Shown here in pieces: positions 34,876 through 43,598 of a stretch of DNA of 50,254 bases (positions are counted from its first letter, which is position 1; every line of letters begins with the position of its first letter). The notes under the pieces are model-generated. The model had not been told where the DNA came from, did no database searches, and saw only the letters and a list, made by a program, of their open reading frames with translations. The DNA lies in contig JBCBRH010000035.1 in assembly GCA_039819785.1 (NCBI GenBank), forward strand, positions 1-50,254, given 5' to 3'. Both the position numbers and the translations under genes were made by a program. The DNA comes from JBCBRD01 sp039819785 (GTDB lineage Bacteria > Pseudomonadota > Alphaproteobacteria > Rhizobiales > Hyphomicrobiaceae).

Positions 34876-35085
34876 ATGATGTCGAACACGAAGCCAGCAT
34901 CCGAAGCAAACGACGCTCCGAGCAGAGGGGACGCCGACTTCCCCGGCAACGCCTCCAAACACGATGCGCAAACCGATGCTCTGGTCGCCGAACTTCGCGA
35001 TATGCAGCAAAAGGTTGCAAAGATCCTGGGATGCGATGTCCCCTCGGCAGCAAAACATGCAGCCAAGGCCGACAAAGTCGCCTGA
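34876..35085 (+). CDS. Hypothetical small protein
   Basis: This possible 69-codon gene begins at ATG 34876 (a second ATG follows directly). The product is polar, with a helical C-terminal part (ALVAELRDMQQKVAKILG) that could form a coiled coil. The frame is open upstream to 34690, but that part looks unlike a protein. No family is recognised and the upstream purine signal is weak (GCGAGG). Confidence 0.35.
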   Translation: MMSNTKPASEANDAPSRGDADFPGNASKHDAQTDALVAELRDMQQKVAKILGCDVPSAAKHAAKADKVA

Positions 35086-35317
35086 GAGCTTCGCCCGTTC
35101 GCATGGAATCTGGCGGCGACCTCCTGTGATACGGCCTACTGTCTCACATGGGATCAGAGCAGTCACGAACCTCGCGAGCAGAAATCCATCCGTCGCCGAG
35201 GAGCACGTGTTTTATACCTGGCACTGGACGGCAAACTGGCTTGACACAGCACCGTCCGGCCCGTAGACATCGCGGCTCTGGACGATGGCAAGGCCTACTG
35301 CGCCGTCGCCGTCCTAC

Positions 35318-35394
<77 letters not shown>

Positions 35395-35822
35395 ATCATA
35401 TCCAGTGGCACACTCAAAACCCTGACCGAATTTGAGGACCCCGCGCGAACCTGTGCGGGATGTACACGATCCCGTGCGAGCGTCATCAGCTCAGCGGTGA
35501 TATTCTGCAACTTTCGTCCCGGTTTTCCAAAACACATCAGTCGTTTGGACACCTATAAACCGCGTCGGAGTGGTTCATATCTGGTGCAACGTCGGCTATA
35601 CCTATGTTCGAAATATCTCGGGAACGCGGTCGCAAACCGGGTTGGCCGCATCTGTCTACGCGTCCGCCATGCAACCTTGAATGACATATCGCGCTTGTCT
35701 TCTCATAGCTCACGCCTGCGGTTTTCCGCGCCCAACACAGTCCGAAACCAAAGCCGAAAGCCTCGCATCATTGACCGTCAGACGTCATAGTCGGTCCAAA
35801 ATGACCAAGCTCTGGAGTTCGC
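35395..35822. other. Gene-free stretch before nuoA
   Basis: About 430 bases between tRNA-Asp and nuoA. It should carry the complex I promoter. TTGACC occurs at 35771-35776 near nuoA, but the expected -10 at 17 bases is not evident. No gene is supported. Confidence 0.35.
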
Positions 35823-36188
35823 ATGAACCAACTGTTTCTCGATTACTTGCCCATCGTCGTGTTTCTCGGCGTGTCGATCGTCATCGCAGGCGCGCTATTG
35901 ATCGCTCCATTTCTCGTTGCGGTTCAAAATCCCGACCCTGAAAAGGTGTCGGCGTATGAATGCGGGTTCAATGCATTCGATGACGCCCGGATGAAGTTTG
36001 ACGTCCGGTTTTATCTGGTCGCAATCCTGTTCATCATCTTCGATCTGGAAATCGCCTTCCTGTTCCCTTGGGCGGTGGCGTTCGGCGACATTGGCATGTT
36101 GGGTTTTTGGTCGATGATGGTGTTCCTGGCCGTACTGACCATCGGCTTTGCCTATGAATGGAAAAAGGGTGCTCTCGAATGGGATTGA
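35823..36188 (+). CDS. nuoA: NADH-quinone oxidoreductase subunit A
   Basis: NuoA is a small membrane subunit of complex I at the quinone-site interface. The 121-residue protein has three spans and the diagnostic loop SAYECGFNAFDDARMKFDVRF (one residue over two segments; Cys at about 43). The second span FYLVAILFIIFDLEIAF includes the conserved acidic residues. Its stop overlaps the nuoB start by 10 bases. Confidence 0.97.
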   Translation: MNQLFLDYLPIVVFLGVSIVIAGALLIAPFLVAVQNPDPEKVSAYECGFNAFDDARMKFDVRFYLVAILFIIFDLEIAFLFPWAVAFGDIGMLGFWSMMVFLAVLTIGFAYEWKKGALEWD

Positions 36189-36778
36189 TCGTTCCCCCGC
36201 ATATCAACTCACCTCAGTTCCTGTTCGACAAGGTGGATGAAGGCTCTGCCGCAGCAGCCGCCGAGAGCAATTTCGGCAAGCCAACGGACCCGTATTTCTC
36301 CGAGATCAACAACGAACTGGCCGACAAGGGCTTTCTCGTCACCACGACCGACGATCTGATCAACTGGGCCCGCACCGGTTCGTTGATGTGGATGACATTC
36401 GGTCTGGCATGTTGCGCCGTGGAAATGATGCAGGCCTCCATGCCGCGTTACGATCTGGAACGGTTCGGCTTTGCACCGCGCGCCTCGCCGCGTCAGTCCG
36501 ATGTGATGATCGTCGCCGGTACACTGACCAACAAGATGGCTCCCGCCCTGCGCAAGGTCTATGACCAGATGCCAGAGCCCCGCTATGTCATCTCCATGGG
36601 GTCATGCGCCAACGGCGGCGGCTATTATCACTATTCATATGCCGTGGTTCGCGGATGCGATCGGATCGTGCCCGTCGATGTCTACGTGCCCGGCTGCCCG
36701 CCCACGGCTGAAGCACTCGTTTACGGCGTCCTCCTGCTCCAGCGCAAAATTCGCCGTGTGGGGACGATCGCCCGATAA
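36179..36778 (+). CDS. nuoB: NADH-quinone oxidoreductase subunit B
   Basis: NuoB carries the terminal N2 4Fe-4S cluster next to quinone. The 199-residue protein has all four N2 ligands: the tandem pair Cys78-Cys79 (GLACCAVEMM), Cys143 (GSCANGG) and Cys173 (PGCPPTAEAL). I chose ATG 36179 (MGLIVPPH), overlapping nuoA; an ATG at 36158 inside nuoA would add 7 residues. NuoC follows 79 bases later. Confidence 0.96.
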   Translation: MGLIVPPHINSPQFLFDKVDEGSAAAAAESNFGKPTDPYFSEINNELADKGFLVTTTDDLINWARTGSLMWMTFGLACCAVEMMQASMPRYDLERFGFAPRASPRQSDVMIVAGTLTNKMAPALRKVYDQMPEPRYVISMGSCANGGGYYHYSYAVVRGCDRIVPVDVYVPGCPPTAEALVYGVLLLQRKIRRVGTIAR

Positions 36779-36857
36779 GACGACCGTTCGACAACATGTC
36801 GAACAGATCGCCATTTAAGCCAACTGCAATACGGCCAGCCAACTCCGAGGGCCACTG

Positions 36858-37490
36858 ATGTCAAAGACCACCGAAGAAGACTTGAGCGATCTGGAAGCCT
36901 TCATTTCCGTCAAGATGTCGACGGTCCTGCTCTCAACACAGATCCGCTTCGATGAGCTGACCTTGACGGTCGACCGCGACAGCCTCCCCCAGGTCCTCAA
37001 ATTCCTGCGCGATGAAGCCCGGTGCCGGTTTGAAATCCTGATCGACATCTGCGGCGTTGACTATCCTGGACGCAAGAACCGCTTCGAGGTCGTCTACCAC
37101 CTGCTGAGCGCGCACCACAATCAGCGCATCCGCGTCAAACTCGAAACGGACGCCAACACACCTGTTCCAAGCGCGATCCCGGTATTTGCGGCAGCCAACT
37201 GGTATGAGCGCGAAGCCTACGACATGTACGGCATCCTGTTTTGCGGGCACCCAGACTTGCGCCGCATCCTCACCGACTACGGCTTCAAAGGCCATCCAAT
37301 GCGCAAGGACTTCCCGCTCACCGGTTATGTCGAGGTGCGCTATGACGACACACAAAAACGCGTTGTGTACGAGCCCGTCAAACTGACCCAGGAATTCCGC
37401 GACTTCGATTTCGAAAGCCCCTGGGAAGGCCCCGACTACGTTCTCCCCGGCGACGAAAAAGCTTCCGGCGAACCGCCCAAGCCGAACTGA
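36858..37490 (+). CDS. nuoC: NADH-quinone oxidoreductase subunit C
   Basis: NuoC is part of the hydrophilic arm of complex I. The 210-residue protein has the 30 kDa-subunit signature: YEREAYDMYGILFCGHPDLR followed by RILTDYGFKGHPMRKDFPL. The end (EGPDYVLPGDE) is usual. It is a separate gene, not fused to nuoD. Its TGA shares a base with the ATG of the next gene (TGATG). Confidence 0.97.
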   Translation: MSKTTEEDLSDLEAFISVKMSTVLLSTQIRFDELTLTVDRDSLPQVLKFLRDEARCRFEILIDICGVDYPGRKNRFEVVYHLLSAHHNQRIRVKLETDANTPVPSAIPVFAAANWYEREAYDMYGILFCGHPDLRRILTDYGFKGHPMRKDFPLTGYVEVRYDDTQKRVVYEPVKLTQEFRDFDFESPWEGPDYVLPGDEKASGEPPKPN

Positions 37491-37930
37491 TGAAACCGAC
37501 CCTTCAACCTGGCGCCCGCGCCGAATTCGAATTCGTCGTGACGTCTGATAAGACCGTGCCGCAGCTCTACCCCGAAGCGCCCGAGTTCCAGGCCATCCCC
37601 GGTGTCTTCGCAACAGGCTTTCACGTTGGTCTTATGGAATGGGCGGCGATCAAGGCGCTCGCACCACATATGGAAGATGGCGAAGGTTCGCTCGGCATCC
37701 ACGTTGACGTCTCGCACGCTGGCGCGACATTGCCAGGCCAGACCATCACCGTCTCAGCAGAAGTCACCAAGATCGAAGGCCGCCGCATTACATTCAACGT
37801 CACGGCTCACGACAGTATCGAGCCGATCGGCAGCGGCACCCACCAGCGCATGGTGGTTCCATGGGACCGCTTTAAGGCGAAGGTCAACCAAAAGGCGAAA
37901 GCCGCGGACGTGCCTGGCCTCGTAAGCTGA
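37490..37930 (+). CDS. FlK-type hotdog-fold acyl-CoA thioesterase
   Basis: This 146-residue protein matches the hotdog-fold thioesterase group of fluoroacetyl-CoA thioesterase FlK. The FlK catalytic residues Thr42, Glu50 and His76 fall at the same positions here (VFATGFHVGLMEW; VDVSH), and Gly69 is also in place. Position 36, Phe in FlK and linked to its fluoroacetyl selectivity, is Ile here, so a general short acyl-CoA thioesterase is more likely. It overlaps the nuoC stop by one base and is therefore coupled to the nuo genes. The substrate is unknown. Confidence 0.8.
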   Translation: MKPTLQPGARAEFEFVVTSDKTVPQLYPEAPEFQAIPGVFATGFHVGLMEWAAIKALAPHMEDGEGSLGIHVDVSHAGATLPGQTITVSAEVTKIEGRRITFNVTAHDSIEPIGSGTHQRMVVPWDRFKAKVNQKAKAADVPGLVS

Positions 37931-37965
37931 CAGTAGTGGGCGGAAGCTGAGGAGAAGCGACAGCC

Positions 37966-38424
37966 ATGAGCGACATCAAGCCCACCGAGCCATCAGCTAA
38001 ACTCACGGGCCGATGTCTTTGTGGCGCGGTGTCCTACCAGGTCAACGCAAACGAGCATGTTGACGTCTGCCATTGCAAGATGTGCCGAAGATGGTCCGGC
38101 GGTCCGGTTTTCGCGGTTGAAGCCAATGGCAGACTCGAAATTGCCGGCCAGGACAACCTTGCCGTGTACAACTCATCTGAATGGGGCGAACGGTGCTTTT
38201 GCAAAACATGCGGCACGAATTTGTTTTGGCGCGCGCCCAGCATGGGGTTCACTGCCGTTATGGCCGGCTCATTGGACGACGAGCAGCACCTGAAGCTGAC
38301 CAAGCAGATTTTCATTGACCACAAGGCACCCTATTTCAGCTTTGCAAATGAGACCGAAAACCTGACAGAAGCTCAGGTCATCGCACTATTTGCAGGCACA
38401 GAGGGCTCGAGCGGTGGCGGATGA
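37966..38424 (+). CDS. GFA-family (DUF636) zinc-binding protein
   Basis: This 152-residue protein has the GFA fold with zinc ligands: CLCGAV (Cys17, Cys19), CHCKMCRRWSGG (Cys35, Cys37, Cys40) and CFCKTCGTNLFW (Cys77, Cys79, Cys82). The name comes from a proposed glutathione-dependent formaldehyde role, but the function of most members is unknown. GAGGAG precedes the ATG. It lies between the FlK-like gene and nuoD, in the same direction. Confidence 0.9.
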   Translation: MSDIKPTEPSAKLTGRCLCGAVSYQVNANEHVDVCHCKMCRRWSGGPVFAVEANGRLEIAGQDNLAVYNSSEWGERCFCKTCGTNLFWRAPSMGFTAVMAGSLDDEQHLKLTKQIFIDHKAPYFSFANETENLTEAQVIALFAGTEGSSGGG

Positions 38425-38578
38425 ATGGAAAGCTGACCACACGCCGGGTTCGGTCTGCATAGAAGGGCTTGGACCAAAGGCTTGTTGTCTCATCCCTCGA
38501 CGACACCCCGACACTCCGTGCTATCTCTAGCACTAGAAATCAAATGGCCGACTACCTGACCTGGAGCCGAAAACGACA

Positions 38579-39769
38579 ATGGCTGAAACCGATATCCGCC
38601 AATTCAACATCAACTTCGGTCCCCAGCACCCGGCGGCCCACGGCGTCCTACGGCTGGTGCTCGAACTTGACGGCGAGGTCGTCGAACGCGTGGACCCGCA
38701 CATCGGGCTCCTCCACCGCGGCACGGAAAAGCTGATCGAGCACAAAACGTATCTCCAGGCCATCGGTTATTTCGACCGCCTGGACTACGTGGCGCCCATG
38801 AACCAGGAACACGCGTTCTGCATGGCAGCCGAGCGTCTCATCGGCATGGAGATCCCTGCACGCGCCTCATACATTCGCGTCCTGTACTCCGAGATCGGTC
38901 GTATTCTTTCGCACCTGCTCAACGTCACCACCCAGGCCATGGACGTCGGCGCGTTGACACCGCCGCTGTGGGGCTTTGAGGAACGCGAAAAGCTGATGGT
39001 GTTTTATGAACGCGCATCTGGTTCACGCATGCACGCAAAGTACTTCCGCATCGGCGGTGTTCACCAGGACCTGCCGCCGGAACTGATCGACGACATCTAC
39101 GATTGGTGCGATCCGTTCCTGACCGTGCTTGACGAGATCGACGCGCTGTTGACCGGCAACCGGATCTTCAAACAGCGCAACGTCGACATCGGCGTGGTCA
39201 GCCTGGAAGAATGCTTCGACCTGGGATTCTCGGGAGTAATGGTGCGCGGCTCAGGCGCAGCATGGGACCTTCGCAAATCGCAACCCTATGAGCGCTACGA
39301 AGAGTTCGACTTCGACATCCCCATCGGCAAGAACGGCGACTGCTACGACCGCTATTTGCTGCGCATGCAGGAGATGCGGGAAAGCGCAAAGATCATGCGC
39401 CAGGCGTGTGAAAAACTCCGTTCACCGGAGGGCCAGGGTCCCTACGCCGCCGAAAACAAGAAGGTTGTTCCACCCAAACGCGGTGAGATGAAACGCTCCA
39501 TGGAGGCGCTCATCCACCACTTCAAGCTGTACACCGAAGGGTTCCATGTGCCCGAAGGCGAAGTCTACGCCAGCGTCGAGGCGCCCAAGGGCGAGTTCGG
39601 CGTGTACCTCGTCTCCGATGGATCCAACAAACCCTACCGCTGCAAGATCCGCGCGCCCGGTTTTCCCCATCTGCAGGCCATGGACTACATGAACAAGGGC
39701 CACATGCTGGCCGACGTGTCCGCCATCATCGGCTCCCTCGACATCGTCTTCGGCGAGATCGACCGGTAG
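38579..39769 (+). CDS. nuoD: NADH-quinone oxidoreductase subunit D
   Basis: NuoD is the 49 kDa-type subunit that forms the quinone cavity with NuoB. The 396-residue protein has FGPQHPAAHGVLRLVLELDGE near the N-terminus (with the quinone-site His) and the C-terminal signature DGSNKPYRCKIRAPGFPHLQ. It ends in the typical DIVFGEIDR. It stands 154 bases after the GFA gene. Unusually, no nuoE follows: the next gene is an L,D-transpeptidase. Confidence 0.97.
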   Translation: MAETDIRQFNINFGPQHPAAHGVLRLVLELDGEVVERVDPHIGLLHRGTEKLIEHKTYLQAIGYFDRLDYVAPMNQEHAFCMAAERLIGMEIPARASYIRVLYSEIGRILSHLLNVTTQAMDVGALTPPLWGFEEREKLMVFYERASGSRMHAKYFRIGGVHQDLPPELIDDIYDWCDPFLTVLDEIDALLTGNRIFKQRNVDIGVVSLEECFDLGFSGVMVRGSGAAWDLRKSQPYERYEEFDFDIPIGKNGDCYDRYLLRMQEMRESAKIMRQACEKLRSPEGQGPYAAENKKVVPPKRGEMKRSMEALIHHFKLYTEGFHVPEGEVYASVEAPKGEFGVYLVSDGSNKPYRCKIRAPGFPHLQAMDYMNKGHMLADVSAIIGSLDIVFGEIDR

Positions 39770-39965
39770 CTGAAGGTCGTTTGAGCCCAGCCATAGCCAC
39801 GGGGGGTCGCCAGCGGCTGACTTGCCAGGACCCAAGATTGCCACCATGGTCACCGACTGTTGTATCGGGATCAACGGTGGAGGTGTCTGGGACCAAATGA
39901 ACCATGCGCCCAAACCAGAACTCGGCGGAGCCAGGGTGCACAAATCCAGGCAGGCTGCAGATGTC

Positions 39966-41756
39966 ATGCGCCAGCAAACTAACGGCCTCCAGCCGCCCCC
40001 TTGCCGGCGGATACGCAGCCGTGTCCTCATCATCGCTCTGGCCTTCGGACTTGCGCCTCCACCTACAGGCTACGCGCAAACGTATGCCCAAAACGCAGCC
40101 CCGGCGAATGTGCAGGCCCAGACCCCCACTGAAACGCAGGCCACAGAGTTGAGGGGGACGGCGGCTGCCGAACCCATCACCCAGGCCGCAGACGTTCGAA
40201 CAATTGCGACCGTAAAAGAGGCCGTCGTTGTTTTGCTCGCAGACCCCGACACTCTCACGCTACCTGTACGCAAACAGCTAGAACCCCTGCGGGCGTATTA
40301 CGGCGAACCATCAAGCCTGCTGTTATGGGACGATGAAGAACGCGCAGCGAGCTTTTTGCTGCGCCTGGAAAACGCAAGATTCGATGGCTTGGACGCAGCC
40401 GACTATCCGACCGGGTCCCTGCAGGATGTGCGCGCACCGAACCGGTTTGCCCTAAGCCGGGACGCACAACTGGTGCAGGCTGCCAATGCCGAACTGTATT
40501 GGTCAGCCTTCTTTTTGAAGTATGCGACCGAGATCAAGGTCGGCCGCTTTCTTCCCACCAAGATAGATCCGAAACTTTATTGGCAGCCCAAAACCATTAA
40601 TCAAGCGGCGGCCCTAGAATTGCTCTCGGCACTACAGTCGCTGGATCAGTTCGTGGAGGCCTGGGAACCGCAAATCCCGGACTATAAGCTGCTGAAGATC
40701 GCTCTCACCGATTATCTGGCGATCTATGAACACGGCGGATGGGGCCGGGTGCCTGTTGGTCAAACGCTTTTGAAGCCTGGTGACACCTCCGATGCGGTCC
40801 CCGCACTCAGGATGAGGTTGGCGGCAACGGACGGTGTCGACCCAGGGACAGAACCAGACCGAACCACGACCTATTCAGACGACCTCTTGGCAGCCGTGAA
40901 GCGGTTTCAAACGCGCCACGGGCTCGCAGCCGATGGCGTCGTGGGCAAGCAAACGTATTTCCAGCTGAATATCCCGGTGGAAGAACGCATCCGGCAGATC
41001 GCATTGTCCATGGAGCGGTGGCGGTGGATGCCTGAGGCGTTGGGCAACCACTATGTGATGGTCAACATTGCAGGCTTCGAGTTGAAGCGTGTGCGCGGTA
41101 ACGAAATCGAAGAGACCATGCGCGTTGTGGTTGGCAAGCCCTATCACCAGACCCCGGTCTTTTCCGAAGCGATGGACTATGTCGAGATCAATCCGTATTG
41201 GAATGTCCCGCGATCGATTGCCGTGAATGAAGAATTGGCCAAGTTGAAAGCCAACCCCGGCGGCCTGGCGGCCAAAGGCATTGAGGCTTTGCAGGATGAC
41301 AAACCGATCCCGGTCACAGCGATCAACTGGGCACCTTACTCAAAGTCGAACTTCCCATTTCGCCTTCGCCAGAAGCCGGGACCGCAGAACGCCCTAGGGC
41401 GCGTCAAATTCATGTTCCCCAATCGCTTCAACGTCTATATGCACGACACCCCCGCCCGCAGTCTGTTCAGCCGGGACGAACGCGCCTTTTCACATGGTTG
41501 CATCCGGCTGGCCCGCCCAATCGATTTCGCAGAGCAAATCCTGGCTGCGGTCCCCGGCTGGGATCGGCCCCGGATCGATGCGGTCCTGGCAACCGGCAAA
41601 CGAACGGTTGTGTCGCTCAAGCAGCCCATCCAGGTCCATCTGACCTATTCGACGGCCTGGCGCGAGGTCAACGGCGAGATCAATTTTCGACCAGACATTT
41701 ATCGCCGCGATGCCAAGCTGTCGTCGACACTGTTCGGCAAGCCTTACGCTTACTAA
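39966..41756 (+). CDS. YcbB-type L,D-transpeptidase
   Basis: This 596-residue periplasmic enzyme forms 3-3 crosslinks in peptidoglycan. From ATG 39966 it has a short signal peptide (VLIIALAFGLAPPPTGYA). A low-complexity Ala/Gln/Thr stretch follows, then a peptidoglycan-binding helical domain at about residues 265-330 (GLAADGVVGKQTYFQLN). The YkuD catalytic domain carries the motif HDTP and SHGCIRLARP, with Cys512. The longer frame starting at 39822 is not needed. It converges with the TPR gene 27 bases on. Confidence 0.88.
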   Translation: MRQQTNGLQPPPCRRIRSRVLIIALAFGLAPPPTGYAQTYAQNAAPANVQAQTPTETQATELRGTAAAEPITQAADVRTIATVKEAVVVLLADPDTLTLPVRKQLEPLRAYYGEPSSLLLWDDEERAASFLLRLENARFDGLDAADYPTGSLQDVRAPNRFALSRDAQLVQAANAELYWSAFFLKYATEIKVGRFLPTKIDPKLYWQPKTINQAAALELLSALQSLDQFVEAWEPQIPDYKLLKIALTDYLAIYEHGGWGRVPVGQTLLKPGDTSDAVPALRMRLAATDGVDPGTEPDRTTTYSDDLLAAVKRFQTRHGLAADGVVGKQTYFQLNIPVEERIRQIALSMERWRWMPEALGNHYVMVNIAGFELKRVRGNEIEETMRVVVGKPYHQTPVFSEAMDYVEINPYWNVPRSIAVNEELAKLKANPGGLAAKGIEALQDDKPIPVTAINWAPYSKSNFPFRLRQKPGPQNALGRVKFMFPNRFNVYMHDTPARSLFSRDERAFSHGCIRLARPIDFAEQILAAVPGWDRPRIDAVLATGKRTVVSLKQPIQVHLTYSTAWREVNGEINFRPDIYRRDAKLSSTLFGKPYAY

Positions 41757-41783
41757 CCGCAAGCACTGCTATGAGGCGCCGGT

Positions 41784-43478
41784 TTACGGAAACGAAAACG
41801 ACTTCACAGGCGATTGTGAACCGTCGGCATAGATCAGCTGAACCGCCAACGAGGCTGGCGGCCGCCGATAGGTCTTGTAGATCTTTGTGTTTTCCGAGAT
41901 CGCAAACGGGTCCTTGGGATTACACCCAGGCACGGGCCAACGGGCATCCAGCGCGTCCGCAGCTTCACCATAGCGGATCTCGCTAAGCGCACATCCGTAG
42001 CTCAACAGATGTGTGAAATAGACGAGGTATTTGCCATTCCAGTCGCGTCCCTCGATCCATTTCGGCGTGATGTTCTCCAAGATGTTCTTGGCATTCGCAA
42101 CATGCGCCTCGGCCGCATTGAACCGCTTGCGAAACGGTCCTTGTTCATTGCCGCGCACATCATCGTAAGAGACGTAAATATCGGCGGCATCAATATCGAG
42201 CGGCATCGAAAAGAACATGCGCGGCATTTTCATACCAGTCCGCGTATCGATTACATCCATCTGCCCGAGCGACGTGAGTGGCGCATTGCCGATCGCATAA
42301 CGGATGTCCTTGGCAGGTTCAGCCAGGTTGATCGTGACCATCCAACCTGAGTTGGACGGCGAGGCAGACAGTGTTACCGGCGAAATATCAACCGCGCGGT
42401 TCTGATAGGGAGCAAGCCGCGCGACAACCGTATCGCGCAACGCATCGGCCCTGCGTTTATCAAGAAAATGCCGGTAGATGTCGCCGGCCTCATCGGCCTT
42501 GACGAATGCCTCCAGCGCAGCCTTTTCCTTCTGCTTGTCGCTCAGCGCCTGATCGCCCAGGCGGTCGACGGAATAGAGCTGCGCGATTTCATACCACGCC
42601 GGACCATAGCCCTCCGCAGGCTCCGCCAGGGCCCTCAGCTTCGTTTCGCGTTGAGAAGTCGAAGCGAGCACGGCGGCCATGAGAGCGACCGCCTTATTCT
42701 CGGGTTGCGCATCGCCAAGATCGGCATAGATCTCACGCGCGCCCAACAGGCCTTCCTGCGATTTCAGAAGCGCAACATAGGCCTGATGCAGGTCAATGGC
42801 GCTCGTGCCTTTCGTGGCAGCCCGCTCATACATCCGCCGCGCAGACAAGGGATCGCCCCGCCGCTCAAAGACCCGCGCATTGTTGTAAAAATCCGTGACC
42901 GTCTCAGGCTCAGCAATCAACCCGCCAAGCTTCTCGAGCCGCTCAAGGCCCTCGTTGGCCTTTTGCTTCAACTGCGGCACCGGAAGAAGCGCGATGGACG
43001 TATCTGCTCCAGTGGCTTCACCGTTGAAAATGGCAGCCCCGCCCGGCTTGTCATCATCAAAGAACGTGGCCGCCGTTTGGTAGTCGCGCTTCGCAAGCGC
43101 AAAGCGTTCCTGTGTCTCATGAACCCGCCCCCGCTCAAGATAGGCGGCCGCATAATTCGGCTTGGCAGCAATGGCCTGATCAAGGTCGTCGAGCGCATCG
43201 AACAATTCGCCGCGCGACACGCGTGCAGCGCCCCGGAGGAATGCAGCTTCGGCAATGGATGATTGAACGCCAGGGCGGCGCTTGATGATGGAACCGCAAC
43301 CTGTGATCACCCGCTTGTAATCGCCAGAGCGGCAGTCGGCCCAGTCATTGGTCAACGTATCGGCCCTTGCCGTTGCCGATAGCGACGAACCGGCGAGCGG
43401 CCCGAGGAGTTGCCCCAGAACGGGCCCAAGAAACGGTCCGAGAAGAAGGGCGGCAAGCCCCAAAGTCAGCCGGTGCAT
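41784..43478 (-). CDS. Secreted TPR protein (paralogue of the 45940-46713 product)
   Basis: This 564-residue protein has a signal peptide (hydrophobic LGLAALLLGPFLGPVLGQLLG, cleavage near ARA). Its N-terminal TPR region has a conserved cysteine pair (WADCRSGDYKRVITGCGS) and AAYLERGRVHE. A middle TPR region and a C-terminal part of about 190 residues of unknown fold (mostly beta) follow. The N-terminal 120 residues clearly match the TPR protein on the other side of the molybdo-enzyme gene. I chose ATG 43478, with a GGGG purine run upstream. Function unknown. Confidence 0.75.
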   Translation of the reverse strand: MHRLTLGLAALLLGPFLGPVLGQLLGPLAGSSLSATARADTLTNDWADCRSGDYKRVITGCGSIIKRRPGVQSSIAEAAFLRGAARVSRGELFDALDDLDQAIAAKPNYAAAYLERGRVHETQERFALAKRDYQTAATFFDDDKPGGAAIFNGEATGADTSIALLPVPQLKQKANEGLERLEKLGGLIAEPETVTDFYNNARVFERRGDPLSARRMYERAATKGTSAIDLHQAYVALLKSQEGLLGAREIYADLGDAQPENKAVALMAAVLASTSQRETKLRALAEPAEGYGPAWYEIAQLYSVDRLGDQALSDKQKEKAALEAFVKADEAGDIYRHFLDKRRADALRDTVVARLAPYQNRAVDISPVTLSASPSNSGWMVTINLAEPAKDIRYAIGNAPLTSLGQMDVIDTRTGMKMPRMFFSMPLDIDAADIYVSYDDVRGNEQGPFRKRFNAAEAHVANAKNILENITPKWIEGRDWNGKYLVYFTHLLSYGCALSEIRYGEAADALDARWPVPGCNPKDPFAISENTKIYKTYRRPPASLAVQLIYADGSQSPVKSFSFP

Positions 43479-43598
43479 CGACGTCCCCACAAGCAAATGG
43501 TCAAACAAAAATTGGACGCCAGCCTAACACAGCGAAATTGGCAGCCTGTTACCCGCGCGACCAGCACAGACTGCCAATTTCATTTTTAGTTACTGGGT

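Noticed and set aside
35531..35559. Promoter with TATAAA at 35554-35559 before nuoA
   Set aside because: The -35 position at 17 bases (AACACA) has little match, and the distance to nuoA is long.
35497..35790. 97-codon open frame before nuoA
   Set aside because: No recognisable domain or translation signal; irregular composition.
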